Positions 19,778-28,363 of a stretch of 64,000 bases of DNA are shown here, one piece after another. The notes below the pieces were generated by a model. The model was not told where the DNA came from and did no database searches. It saw only the letters and a list, made by a program, of their open reading frames with translations. The stretch covers positions 24,518 to 88,517 of the forward strand of contig NZ_JAJJWH010000019.1 of assembly GCF_020907245.1 (NCBI RefSeq), given 5' to 3'. The stretch comes from Pontibacter harenae (lineage in GTDB: Bacteria; Bacteroidota; Bacteroidia; Cytophagales; Hymenobacteraceae). Within the stretch, counting starts at the first letter, position 1. Every line of letters begins with the position of its first letter. The position numbers and the translations under genes were made by a program.

Positions 19778-20554
19778 CTAATAAGCTTTTCGGAGCATGT
19801 CGGCGAACTCGTTGGGTAGCGGGCTTTCTTCTACGGCTTTGGCGGCTTTTTCCACATCGTAAGCCACTCGCACGAAGTCTAATTTTATACTTGCGGCATC
19901 CGTTGATTTGCTTTGCTCGTCCAGTGTCAACAGCACGTAGCAGGCGCGGGTGTCGCCATCTTTGGGTTTGCCCACAGAACCAAGGTTTATGGCATGGCGG
20001 TAGCGGGTTTGACCGTCCTGCTCGTAAGGCAGCTGGCGGTGGTAAGGTTTGTGCGTGTGTCCGAGCAGCATGATATCAGCTTCAGATTCTTCCATCAGCC
20101 GCAGCAGGCTTTTCTCTGACCGGTCCTCAAAGAGGTACTCGTTTATCTTGCGCGGACTTCCATGCACCATCAGCAACTGGAGCTTCTCATCTTTCTGTAC
20201 CTCAAAATCTAGGCGCATATGGCGAGGCAGCATCCGCAGGTAAGCTCGATTCTCAGCAGTTATAATTCTATTTGTGAAATCAATAGATTGTTCTCCCCTT
20301 CCTTTATCTTGATCGGTTTTGTAGGCACAGCCACAGTCGCCGCTGCTTAAGCCTACGCCTTCGTCGTAGTTGCCTGCCAACGTCGGGATGCGCCGCTGCC
20401 GTATCGTTTCCACAACTTCGTTGGCCCAAATATTATAACCCACTAAATCGCCCAGGCAGTACACAAAATCAGGCTGTTGTTGGTCCATATCCTGCAGCAC
20501 TGCCTCTAGGGCAGGCATATTCGCATGGATATCACTAAAGAAGGCAATCTTCAT
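19778..20554 (-). CDS. Metallophosphoesterase (YfcE-like) within the ars locus
   Basis: 258-aa cytosolic calcineurin-type phosphoesterase. All metal-binding motifs are present in order: SDIHAN (residues 6-11), LGDLVGY, GNYDEG, VHGSPR and GHTHKPY. Such enzymes act as phosphodiesterases or phosphatases on nucleotides or small phosphoesters; the substrate is unknown. It lies between arsI (85 bases upstream) and acr3, all on the same strand. In many ars operons that position is filled by arsC or a phosphatase-like reductase. This protein has no cysteine phosphatase motif and cannot be an arsenate reductase of known type. Co-location may be incidental. Confidence 0.9.
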   Translation of the reverse strand: MKIAFFSDIHANMPALEAVLQDMDQQQPDFVYCLGDLVGYNIWANEVVETIRQRRIPTLAGNYDEGVGLSSGDCGCAYKTDQDKGRGEQSIDFTNRIITAENRAYLRMLPRHMRLDFEVQKDEKLQLLMVHGSPRKINEYLFEDRSEKSLLRLMEESEADIMLLGHTHKPYHRQLPYEQDGQTRYRHAINLGSVGKPKDGDTRACYVLLTLDEQSKSTDAASIKLDFVRVAYDVEKAAKAVEESPLPNEFADMLRKAY

Positions 20555-20639
20555 CTTGTTTTTTAAATATGGCTTATCGATAACAAAGGGAAAGCATCAG
20601 GAGCCAAAGTATTAATGTTTGGCTCCTGACTTTTATAAC

Positions 20640-21170
20640 TTAACAGCAGCCGCTACCTGGAGTGCAGCAGGCTTCCTCTTGGTTTACAAAACCGATGCTG
20701 GCAAGCTGTACCTTCGGCTTCTCTTCATGGGCAGCAGGCATGCAGCAGGCGCTGGCATCGTTCAGTTCGTAATGCGGATCGTTAAATTCTGCATCTTCAT
20801 GGAAATAATATATTTCCCACTGTACGCCATCAGGATCAGTTACCCAAAATTTGTCCTGCACAGCATAACAGCAAGCGGTACCAATCTCTTCTTTCGAAAC
20901 CAGCTCCTGGGCTCTAGCAACCAAAAGACGCTCCTCCAGCTCCTGCTTTGTCTCTACCTGGAAACCTAGGTGTCCGAAATTCTGCTGCATACGCTCAGGG
21001 TTCTCCACAAACGAGATAATCAGCGAAGGCTGGTCCAGCACGTACTTCGCGTATCGCGGCTTTACCTTGGCAGGCTCCTGGCCGAAAAAGGAAGTATAGA
21101 ATGCGGTTGTTTTGGCGATATCGGTCACGTAAAGGCTCACGTGCATCCGAGGGAAAACTGTTGTGCTCAT
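20640..21170 (-). CDS. ArsI/CadI family metalloenzyme (C-As lyase-like)
   Basis: 176-aa vicinal-oxygen-chelate dioxygenase. ArsI cleaves the carbon-arsenic bond of trivalent organoarsenicals; CadI members are linked to cadmium or arsenic stress. Diagnostic residues are visible: His10, His67 and Glu119 as likely Fe(II) ligands, and the vicinal pair Cys100-Cys101 in TACCYAVQDK that binds the arsenical, followed by WVTDPDGVQWEIYYF. The C-terminal 40 residues add two more cysteine pairs and an ending GSGCC, possibly for metalloid capture. It follows arsR by 36 bases and is surely cotranscribed with it. Confidence 0.92.
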   Translation of the reverse strand: MSTTVFPRMHVSLYVTDIAKTTAFYTSFFGQEPAKVKPRYAKYVLDQPSLIISFVENPERMQQNFGHLGFQVETKQELEERLLVARAQELVSKEEIGTACCYAVQDKFWVTDPDGVQWEIYYFHEDAEFNDPHYELNDASACCMPAAHEEKPKVQLASIGFVNQEEACCTPGSGCC

Positions 21171-21206
21171 ACTTTTACTTTTTTATCTATCTGAAAAATA
21201 GGTTTA

Positions 21207-21542
21207 TCAGCAACCGCAGCCGCTGCAGCAGTCGCTTATGTTCCCGAAAAACTGCTCCAACGAAGCTTTTGCCTTATTAAACTCCTCCACATTGATGCAG
21301 TAGCAAACTGTCAGGCCGTCAATCTCGCCCTGAATCAGATTTGCGTTCTTCAGCTCTTGCAGGTGCTGCGATACCGTGGTACGGCTAAGCGGCAAGGCAC
21401 TGGAAATATCGCCCGAGATGCAGGATTTTGCCTGCGCCAGGTGTTGCAGAATAGCAATACGTGCAGGATGCGACAGCACCTTTGCCAGTCGTGCCAGTTC
21501 CTGCTGCTCTGTATCGAATGCGGTGGCTTTAGTATAGGTCAT
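21207..21542 (-). CDS. arsR: ArsR/SmtB family transcriptional regulator
   Basis: 111-aa winged-helix repressor controlling the ars locus. Features: LAKVLSHPARIAILQHL in helix 2-3, the recognition helix region LPLSRTTVSQHLQELKNANLI and a beta wing ending GLTVCYCIN. The canonical ELCVCDL metal site is replaced by AKSCISGDIS, with a single cysteine at that spot. The C-terminus is cysteine-rich (DCCSGCGC), so metalloid sensing may rely on C-terminal thiols as in other atypical ArsR proteins (inference). It is the first gene of the locus, with a good inverted-repeat operator candidate 19 bases upstream. Confidence 0.93.
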   Translation of the reverse strand: MTYTKATAFDTEQQELARLAKVLSHPARIAILQHLAQAKSCISGDISSALPLSRTTVSQHLQELKNANLIQGEIDGLTVCYCINVEEFNKAKASLEQFFGNISDCCSGCGC

Positions 21543-21560
21543 TTTTTAGCACACTAGAAG

Positions 21561-21582
21561 TATGACGTAAACATACGACATA
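21561..21582 (-). promoter_or_regulatory. Candidate ArsR operator
   Basis: TATGACGTA (21561-21569), a 4-base spacer, then TACGACATA (21574-21582): the arms are complementary at 8 of 9 positions. The site lies 19-40 bases upstream of the arsR start, as expected for autorepression. No second copy was seen upstream of acr3. Confidence 0.55.
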
Positions 21583-21958
21583 GTATAAAAGATGTCAAGT
21601 ATAGCTGCCTAATTTATTTTTTATACCCGCTTTGTTCTGCTTGAATGATGTTTTTTGTGTTACAATTGCCATTTGTGTCCAAGGCTCTACTTGTATAAAA
21701 AACAAAACATGTCGCAAGTTTAGCGACAGCGTAACTTGTGGTTGTACATGAGGCTAGTTTGTAACTGGCATAGACATGCACGATTAAGTTTACCGACACG
21801 CAAGTTGAAAACTTGCCTCATGTAAAGCTCCAAGTTGAAAACTTGAAGCATGATGTTGGTATGTAGGTAAATTCTAAAGTCTATGTTCCCATAAGGTAAA
21901 GCACCTTTTAGCTTTACCTTATCCCTTGGGACAGTGACTAAGTGGACCAGCCCTAAAA
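21583..21958. other. Repeat-rich intergenic region
   Basis: Holds an imperfect 25-bp inverted repeat (21745-21769 with 21800-21824, four mismatches), two copies of the small palindrome CAAGTTGAAAACTTG exactly 30 bases apart (21801-21815 and 21831-21845) and a 12-bp hairpin (21891-21902 with 21911-21922). There is no coding frame. It looks like REP/MITE-type material. Confidence 0.6.
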
Positions 21959-21961
21959 CAG

Positions 21962-21994
21962 AAAAAGCCCCTACCGTTGCAGCAGGGGCTTTCC
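21962..21994 (-). terminator. Terminator of the kinase/pyrophosphorylase operon
   Basis: Stem AAAGCCCCT (21964-21972) with AGGGGCTTT (21984-21992) and an 11-base loop. On the minus strand it is followed by T-rich sequence. It lies 127 bases past the stop of the minus gene at 22121. Confidence 0.7.
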
Positions 21995-22120
21995 TGTTCT
22001 ATCATGATAACGTATATACCGCTGCTCTAAAGACCTCGCGGTGTTTTTACAACCCGCGAGCGTCTCGTGCCCAAAGCTGATGCCCTGTAGCAACCAAGAC
22101 ACTCACAGGTCTGTGCGATA

Positions 22121-25100
22121 TTAATTGAAATTACCCAGCGCGGCTACATAATCTTTGCTGCTGTCAGTTACCCAAGCATCTAGTTGAGCAGGGTCTTTCA
22201 TCTGTTGGCCTCTGTAACGCGGAACGGCAATATAACCGCACTTCAAATCTGTCAGGGCAGTCATGTCCGTCCACAGCTTTTCGATTTGGGCTACAGGATA
22301 GATGTCTTCCTGGCCATGGCCCCAACGGTACTTCACTTCTTTTATGGTTACATAAGTAGGAATACGGTGCGCTACACTTCGCACAGCTTTTGCCATCGCT
22401 GCTTCATCACCTTTTTGCAGATCTTCACGCGTTAAACCGAACAGCTGCAACAACTGGTCTATCTGAATCCAGGTGGTATTGGAGTTATAATAACTCAGCT
22501 TCAGCTCGTCTTCTTCGCGTGGCTGTGCCAAACCTTCAAGCAGGCGCAGCTGGTTGTTTACGCGTGCCAGTCCACCGCCACGATCTTCGATGCGGCGCGG
22601 GATTACTTCAAAAGTCAGCACATTGCCTGAATCCAGGTGATGGCCTAAAGCGTCAGGATGCACATCGGCACCCAAGGTATCAATGTTATGCAGCATGATG
22701 GTTTCTACCTGCGGCTGCTCCTTTAGCAGTTTGGCTAATGTACCGTTGCGCAGCAGGTTCGATACTTCGTACCAGTGGCCCAGCGGTGAAAAACGTTGTG
22801 CTGCAATGTTATCAACATAGTCAGAGCCTTCGCCTTTGCTTTTGGCCCAGTTGATCATGCTCTGGCGCACGGCATCGCGTACTTTCTGCTTGTTTTCGTC
22901 CAGGGTTTCCTGTGGCATTTCTTCCCACATAAAACGCAGGTCACGCTCCATCGGCACAAAACGCTGTCCTATCGAGCGACCAGGAGAAAGATACACACCG
23001 CCACTGTAGCCGAAGTTCTGCGTCTGCTCCAGCTTTTGGCGTATAGGCTCATGCGTAAGGTAACTCGTGGCCACGATATGCGGAATGGTGGTATTATACT
23101 TCTCCGCCACCTTTTTGGTCTTAGCCAAATGTATTTCCAGGAAACTGCGGTGCTCACCCTCAATTTCCACAAACGGGTTCAGTGCTTTTATCACACCAGC
23201 GCCTTTGGTCCAGCGGCTACCTACACCAGCGGCTAGGCTCATTACAGCCACTTTACCTGCTTTTATAGCCTCGTCTCCCCTTTTCTCTGCTTCCGTTAAA
23301 GCCTCCAACTGCACGGTATCGCCTTCCTTCACATCCTCAATAGAAGTCTCGGCTCCCAAACGGTTGCGTGACAAACCAATCAGGCCTTTCTGTATCTCTT
23401 CCCGAATATCCTCGTGCTGGATGTAGTCGAAGCCGTTTTCCTTCTTGATTTTGTCTGCCTTTTCGTTTTCGGTGTTGCGGTTGCTTTGTGAGGATGGATC
23501 AGATACCTTAAACAGGTTACTTACCACCGTGCGCAGCAGCGGGTAAGCCAGGTTGTTTTGTTCGCAGTAAGTCGTGAAATGGTCCATCTCGGCACGGCGC
23601 ACATAGGCAACAGAATTAGGCTCTTTGCGCACCATTTCCGATAGGTGGATGGCATAATACTGCTCTGGCATCAGCGCCTCGTTTCCTTCGTGTATTGTGG
23701 CCCAGCTGCCTCTGTTGTTGATGCTCCAGTTATACACCACAGGCTCCATGGCAAAAGGCATAGAAGCCGAAAGTTCGTTCTTTGTTTTTCGGAGGATGTC
23801 CAGCACTGCCAGTTTATAGTCTTCGTAGTGTGCAGGGTTTACAAACATACCCATACCACCGCCCGACATACCGCCTAGCATCAGGAAGCCATAGTAATCA
23901 TCACCAAACTGCTTCTTCGCTTTTGCGATAATCTGCTCGGTAAAATAAGTTGAGGCCCATGGAATGATCGTTTTAATCGGACCTTCCCAGTTCTGAGCTG
24001 TATTGGCACCCAGCTTTTGGATATCGCCTTCTTTGATGGCACCCAATATATTGTCGAAAATCTCATTCGTACGCTGCCTGGCTGCCCACTCCCTCTCACC
24101 ACGCAACAGGTATTTTTCAGACACCATTTCCAATATTGGGCCTACGTTAGAAGCCATACCGCCGTGCATCAACACAAGCGATTTCGTAAGCTTCTCTTGC
24201 ATTTCTGGGTGTACTTCTTCGCCCTGTAACACGCGATGGCGCGGCAATAATGTGCCGCGACTAATACCAAACTCAGGATCACCTTCCTGGGCAAATGTAC
24301 CCTGAATGGCTTTTATACCTGGCCAAACGCCACCAGAGTCCTGCCAGCCGCCACCTGAGCCGCCAATCCATTCTCCAAGTATAGCTCTGGATGCCACCAA
24401 ACGTCTTTCACTTTCCTCCAGCCCATCAGTCAGGCTCTTGGTCTGGCCTGTAGCCCGCATCAGTAAACTGATAATGGAGCCCAGTAAGTTGGTAGATACC
24501 GCAAAGCGGGAGCCTTTCGGAATATCGTTTACTTTGGTAACCAACTCTATACCCATGCCTGGCGCTACCACACGTTCCAGGATTTCTGGCAGAGATTGGT
24601 TTGTACCTTCAAAAGAAGGCGGAATAAGACCAGAGGCAATCACACCAGCCTTCACCAGACTCAGGTAGTCGTTACCGAAGTTGAAAAGGTCGGCTAGGTC
24701 GTGAATGTCTTTGGTAGTGTTTAAGTCTATACTTGTAAGGCGCAGCACAGGCTCAGGAATTACGCGCACATAGCTATGCAGCGGCGGCCTGATATCTTTG
24801 TCACGTCCGAAAACACCTAAGTCAATAGAAACATTAACAACTCTTGCTCCCTCAGGGTAATCCATGCCCAGGAAAAAGATATCGGACCAGCCGCTGTGGG
24901 TAAGGTCCATACGAACAGAAGTATGCTCGTGCAACACAGGGTAAAACAATGAGTTATCCTGGCGTTGTAATAGTTTCGGGTGAATACGAATCGGGTGCTC
25001 CTCCTGGTGCCCTACACGGAACATCCATTGGTTACCTTTGCTGGAACGCACGCTCTTGCGTACCTGGTCGGCCAGCGTCTGAAAAGACAGCTGGTGGTAG

Positions 25101-25477
25101 CTATCGGCCAGGGCGCTAAACAAGGAAGCATTTGGGCCGTGCTTGTCCAACTCCTGCAGAAAAGTGGCAATGGCATGGTCGAAGCGACGGGCCAGCATAT
25201 CCTCAAAACCTGCATAGTTGATTTTGCCAACTGTAGGCACCTCTTTCGACTCCATCAGGAAAAACCGATAGCCTGCATACAGGAACAGGATTGCCCTTAC
25301 TTTGTCGTATAAGTTGGAAGTTGATTTTCTGAAACCCTCCAGCTCACGCAGCGCCTGCATCAGCTCTTTGGCTGATAACTTTTGGCTGATCTCGTAAAAA
25401 GATCGATTACGTATGGCAGGATCGGTAGAGGTAATTGTTTCTATAAAAACATTCATGCTGCTTTTTTCTCTAAGCAA
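22121..25477 (-). CDS. Fused fucokinase-like GHMP kinase and UDP-sugar pyrophosphorylase-like protein
   Basis: A 1118-aa cytosolic protein with two catalytic regions. Residues 1-160 are mainly helical. The middle (about 160-640) resembles fucokinase-type GHMP kinases: KGSRFAVSTNLLGS at about 319, the GSGGGWQDSGGVWPGIK motif at about 371, VLMHGGMASNVG at about 434 and LGGMSGGGMGMFV at about 531. Residues 735-1118 resemble UDPGP-type nucleotidyltransferases: MSLAAGVGSRW with a downstream Lys (GVIKAL), and later MLHNIDTLGADV. Together they could phosphorylate a sugar at C1 and transfer it to UTP or GTP. The order is opposite to the pyrophosphorylase-kinase order of Fkp/FKGP. Substrate is unknown. 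I favour the start in the MLREKSSMNVF region; MNVF (25456) is an alternative. Confidence 0.78.
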   Translation of the reverse strand: MLREKSSMNVFIETITSTDPAIRNRSFYEISQKLSAKELMQALRELEGFRKSTSNLYDKVRAILFLYAGYRFFLMESKEVPTVGKINYAGFEDMLARRFDHAIATFLQELDKHGPNASLFSALADSYHQLSFQTLADQVRKSVRSSKGNQWMFRVGHQEEHPIRIHPKLLQRQDNSLFYPVLHEHTSVRMDLTHSGWSDIFFLGMDYPEGARVVNVSIDLGVFGRDKDIRPPLHSYVRVIPEPVLRLTSIDLNTTKDIHDLADLFNFGNDYLSLVKAGVIASGLIPPSFEGTNQSLPEILERVVAPGMGIELVTKVNDIPKGSRFAVSTNLLGSIISLLMRATGQTKSLTDGLEESERRLVASRAILGEWIGGSGGGWQDSGGVWPGIKAIQGTFAQEGDPEFGISRGTLLPRHRVLQGEEVHPEMQEKLTKSLVLMHGGMASNVGPILEMVSEKYLLRGEREWAARQRTNEIFDNILGAIKEGDIQKLGANTAQNWEGPIKTIIPWASTYFTEQIIAKAKKQFGDDYYGFLMLGGMSGGGMGMFVNPAHYEDYKLAVLDILRKTKNELSASMPFAMEPVVYNWSINNRGSWATIHEGNEALMPEQYYAIHLSEMVRKEPNSVAYVRRAEMDHFTTYCEQNNLAYPLLRTVVSNLFKVSDPSSQSNRNTENEKADKIKKENGFDYIQHEDIREEIQKGLIGLSRNRLGAETSIEDVKEGDTVQLEALTEAEKRGDEAIKAGKVAVMSLAAGVGSRWTKGAGVIKALNPFVEIEGEHRSFLEIHLAKTKKVAEKYNTTIPHIVATSYLTHEPIRQKLEQTQNFGYSGGVYLSPGRSIGQRFVPMERDLRFMWEEMPQETLDENKQKVRDAVRQSMINWAKSKGEGSDYVDNIAAQRFSPLGHWYEVSNLLRNGTLAKLLKEQPQVETIMLHNIDTLGADVHPDALGHHLDSGNVLTFEVIPRRIEDRGGGLARVNNQLRLLEGLAQPREEDELKLSYYNSNTTWIQIDQLLQLFGLTREDLQKGDEAAMAKAVRSVAHRIPTYVTIKEVKYRWGHGQEDIYPVAQIEKLWTDMTALTDLKCGYIAVPRYRGQQMKDPAQLDAWVTDSSKDYVAALGNFN

Positions 25478-25619
25478 ATGATATCAGCCACTTTAGATAA
25501 ATAACTAAAGGGCGTTGATTATGATTTCTGGATAGTTTTGGGATGCAGCCGTGTTCTTAAAAGGAATCAGGGTGATTCCTATTGTAGAAGTAGGGCCTGC
25601 ACCTGTTTTCTACTTAGCC

Positions 25620-26567
25620 TTAGTTGCTCTTGCGGGCATTGGCTTCCGCCAACAACTCTACTATGGTTGTCAACGTTTCGTCGTGCGCCTCGCCTGCCAA
25701 ACCTAGGGCAATTTGGGCACTCAGTAAGCCGTGTTTACGGCTCAGGTCGTAGCGGCTCCCTTTTACTTCCAGGGCCAGGTACTTCTCGGTTCCAGCAAGC
25801 TCCTGCAGTGTTGGTGTGAGCAAAACGTTGCCTTCGCCTTCTGCCACCTTTTGCTGCAGTATATCGAAAACAGCTGGCGTAAATACGTGCATACCGAAGA
25901 AGCAGAGATAATAGCCCACACGCAGACCTGGAGTTTGGAGTTCCAATTCTGCTACACTCAGCGATGGCTTCTCAATGATCTTATCGATTTGGTACACGCC
26001 TTTTGTACCAGGCACTTGCTTACCTGTTAAGGTACCGTAGCGGCTGATCTGATGTTCTATTGTTGGGTTTACCGCCGATACAGAGCAATTTTCCTTCGAG
26101 GCCAGATCAAGCAGCTGTGCGGCACAACGCTTTTGCAAGTCGGAAACATACAGGTAATCGCCTAAAAGCAGCAGGAATGGCTCGTTATTCACGAACTCTT
26201 TAGCGCAATAAACGGCATGGCCATAGCCTAATGGTTTTTCCTGCTCTGTAAACTGTATGCGGCTAAGCAGGTGGTTTATCTTCTCAGCCTCTACTTTTGC
26301 CCAATCGGTGTTCTGAAACGACTTTACAATGTTGTCGCGCAGCGAAGTAAAGGCACTTATGTAGCGTTCGCCATCGCCTGGCGCACATACAACACAAATC
26401 TCTTCTATGCCACTGCCGAAAGCTTCCTCCGCAATAATTTGTAAAACAGGCTTGTGCAAACCATCCACGTCTATTACGGGCAACATAGCTTTCTGAATGG
26501 TGTCAGCAACTGGGTATAACCTTTCGCCGCGTGCTGCCGCGGTAATTACTGCTTTTTTGATTCTCAT
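25620..26567 (-). CDS. GalU-like sugar-1-phosphate nucleotidyltransferase
   Basis: 315-aa enzyme of the NTP_transferase family, most like UTP-glucose-1-phosphate uridylyltransferases. It starts MRIKKAVITAAARGERLYPV, where A-A-R-G-E-R takes the place of the usual A-G-x-G-T-R loop. The following KAMLPVIDV, a long insert up to YGHAVYCAKEFV, LLLGDYLYV and GTLTGKQVP fit the GalU order. It supplies UDP-glucose or a similar sugar nucleotide for polysaccharide synthesis. It precedes the kinase/pyrophosphorylase fusion by 142 bases on the same strand, and the pair is likely a two-gene unit. The altered signature loop leaves catalytic competence and nucleotide preference open. Confidence 0.85.
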   Translation of the reverse strand: MRIKKAVITAAARGERLYPVADTIQKAMLPVIDVDGLHKPVLQIIAEEAFGSGIEEICVVCAPGDGERYISAFTSLRDNIVKSFQNTDWAKVEAEKINHLLSRIQFTEQEKPLGYGHAVYCAKEFVNNEPFLLLLGDYLYVSDLQKRCAAQLLDLASKENCSVSAVNPTIEHQISRYGTLTGKQVPGTKGVYQIDKIIEKPSLSVAELELQTPGLRVGYYLCFFGMHVFTPAVFDILQQKVAEGEGNVLLTPTLQELAGTEKYLALEVKGSRYDLSRKHGLLSAQIALGLAGEAHDETLTTIVELLAEANARKSN

Positions 26568-26767
26568 TGGTTAAGTAGGATCTCTGAAACAAATTCCCTT
26601 TAAATTTATAGAATAGGAACAAACGCCTATACGATAATATCTCTATAAAGATATACCTTATTTCTCAAATAATTTCTGTTCCCTGAGAACCTCTCCAAGC
26701 CTTCTTTCATCAACTTTAGAAAGAGTAAAAACATAACCACCACATTTACAACTCGCTCTGCCAGCCA

Positions 26768-26801
26768 AGAAAAAAGCCGTAGCTTCCGCCACGGCCTTTC
26801 T
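26768..26801 (-). terminator. Terminator of the first disordered-protein gene
   Basis: Read on the minus strand, GGCCGT-...-ACGGCTTTTTT forms a short GC-rich stem with a bulge and a run of six T. It lies about 55 bases past the stop of the gene at 26854-27462. Confidence 0.6.
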
Positions 26802-26853
26802 CAGATGGAAAATTTTAATACCAATGTATAAGCTCTATACATTGTTGTAAGGT

Positions 26854-27462
26854 TTATCGGTTATAGCCACCAAAGTGACCATAGTAGCCATTTTCTGTAT
26901 GGTTTGGTCTGCCAAAACGGTCGTTACCAAACTCCCTAAACTCATCTTCGTTACCATACCCAGCATCATGTCGGAAACCGTGGTTCCCGCGACTGTCGAA
27001 GTCTCGGTACAAATCTCCCTCCGCTGGGTTATCATAGTTCGGATTATAGCCCATACTGTAGCGGTAAGGGGTACGTCTGTCGCCGTATACCCAGTCTGGG
27101 TGTGCATAATGATCAGTTTTATCTAAGTCATTCTCTGCACCGTAAGGCAAACCATAATCTACTCCCCTAGGCGTAGCATAGTAGTTAGATGTGTCGTACA
27201 TCACATTATAGTAATCATTACGATAGCCATCGTCTTGGCCACGCATAGCTTGTTGCCTGCTTTGCTCATAGCGACGGCTTTCTGGCGATTGCCTTCTGGT
27301 GTTGTCACGGTCGCCTGGCCAATCCTCGCGATCTTGGCGGTACTGCGGCTGTCTGCCTCGTTCGTCGCCTCGCCCGTACTGGCGGCCATTGTTGTCGCCC
27401 TGCTCATATTGTCTGTTGTAGCTTCCGTAGCTACTATACATTCTATCTCTATCGTTATTCAT
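26854..27462 (-). CDS. Arg/Asp/Asn/Tyr/Gly-rich disordered protein
   Basis: 202 aa, almost lacking hydrophobic residues other than Tyr, with no signal peptide or membrane segment. N-terminal third is Q/R/D-rich (QYGRGDERGRQPQYRQ), the middle has Tyr clusters (YRNDYYNVMYD) and short semi-conserved pieces such as HPDWVYGDRR and GYNPNYDNPAEGD, and the tail is G/Y/N-rich (NGYYGHFGGYNR). Composition matches the products at 27544-28233, 28364-29005 and 44030-44884. The coding frame is chosen over equally open antisense frames because its composition is shared among all four. Function unknown; the alternating Tyr/Arg pattern is the type that favours condensate formation or nucleic-acid binding (inference). 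Confidence 0.75.
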   Translation of the reverse strand: MNNDRDRMYSSYGSYNRQYEQGDNNGRQYGRGDERGRQPQYRQDREDWPGDRDNTRRQSPESRRYEQSRQQAMRGQDDGYRNDYYNVMYDTSNYYATPRGVDYGLPYGAENDLDKTDHYAHPDWVYGDRRTPYRYSMGYNPNYDNPAEGDLYRDFDSRGNHGFRHDAGYGNEDEFREFGNDRFGRPNHTENGYYGHFGGYNR

Positions 27463-27543
27463 AGTTGTTTTTGTTAAGACGACGGCTCAGGGTAATGCCT
27501 CGTGCCGCCATGGATTCATAAATAATTTAAAACAACCAGCTGT

Positions 27544-28233
27544 TTATCTTCTGTCTCCTCTGTCTTGGTCGTACCTATCGTGGCGCTGGTCGCTTCGGCC
27601 ATTCCATCTTTCCATGTTGCTATAGCGGCTGTCTTCGCCATAGTGGGCCTGGTCCTGGTTGTAGTTTCTGTCAGCAAAACCACCTCTGTAATCATTGTCG
27701 TACATGTTGTTTCCATGTTCGTAACGGCGGTAAGACTCGTAGTCACCACGCGAGTAGCGGCCCATGTTTCTGTCGTCTCCGCCCCGTCTTACATCGTGAC
27801 CGAACCTTTCATCCGCCAATCCCATGTGTCCCCATGGCTCAGGCATCTGGTCTCTTTCATCACGGTCTATGTTGCTGTAATCAGCGCGCGGATCGTAGTG
27901 ATTGTACGAGATATCACTGTCACTCGGCACATAGCTCATTCCGTACGGGTTATCTTCGCTCTCACGACCTTGGGTATAGTCTGGGCCAGCATAATACGCT
28001 CCGCCAGACTGGAAACGCCCCTGCGGATGCATGTGCTGATGATCGGCATGAGAGTTAAAGCTTCTGTCGTCCAAGTAATGGCTATCGGCATTATCGCCAT
28101 AGCCCCTGTTAAAGTTTGAGTCTATTCTATAGTTACCACGATCGGAATTTTGGCCCTGATGACGGTCGCTTAGCCAACGAGGGTCTCTATTTCTGTTATA
28201 GTCGTTTTGATTATTATCTTGTCTGTTTCTCAT
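27544..28233 (-). CDS. Arg/Asp/Asn/Tyr/Gly/His-rich disordered protein
   Basis: 229 aa from ATG 28233 (MRNRQDNNQND), preferred over an ATG ten codons upstream because the sister proteins also begin with a charged M-x-R/N-x start. Fully hydrophilic. Histidine-rich middle (SHADHQHMHPQGRF), a PYGMSYVPSDSD piece, and PEPWGHMGLADERFGHD with the only tryptophan/proline cluster. The C-terminus is R/D/Y-rich, ending QDRGDRR. It lies 81 bases upstream of the previous minus gene and 130 bases from the divergent sister gene at 28364, so the three form a divergent cluster likely under shared control. Function unknown. Confidence 0.75.
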   Translation of the reverse strand: MRNRQDNNQNDYNRNRDPRWLSDRHQGQNSDRGNYRIDSNFNRGYGDNADSHYLDDRSFNSHADHQHMHPQGRFQSGGAYYAGPDYTQGRESEDNPYGMSYVPSDSDISYNHYDPRADYSNIDRDERDQMPEPWGHMGLADERFGHDVRRGGDDRNMGRYSRGDYESYRRYEHGNNMYDNDYRGGFADRNYNQDQAHYGEDSRYSNMERWNGRSDQRHDRYDQDRGDRR

Positions 28234-28363
28234 AGTAAAATTAGGTTTAGTTACTAATGTCAATAGTTCTTTCTACGGGATGCAGGGCTGAATGGGTTAA
28301 GCAAAACCGTAAACCTCATGGGTAAATGTGCGTTTAAAAAGTAGAACCTAATGAGATTTACCT

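Noticed and set aside
27565..28119. Long antisense open frames opposite the disordered-protein genes (also at 28358-28912, 44225-44891)
   Set aside because: These arise because R/D/N/Y/G-rich coding leaves few stops on other frames. Their Val/Ile/Ala- or Thr/Ala-rich products are a mirror image of the real composition, and none has a recognisable start region or domain.
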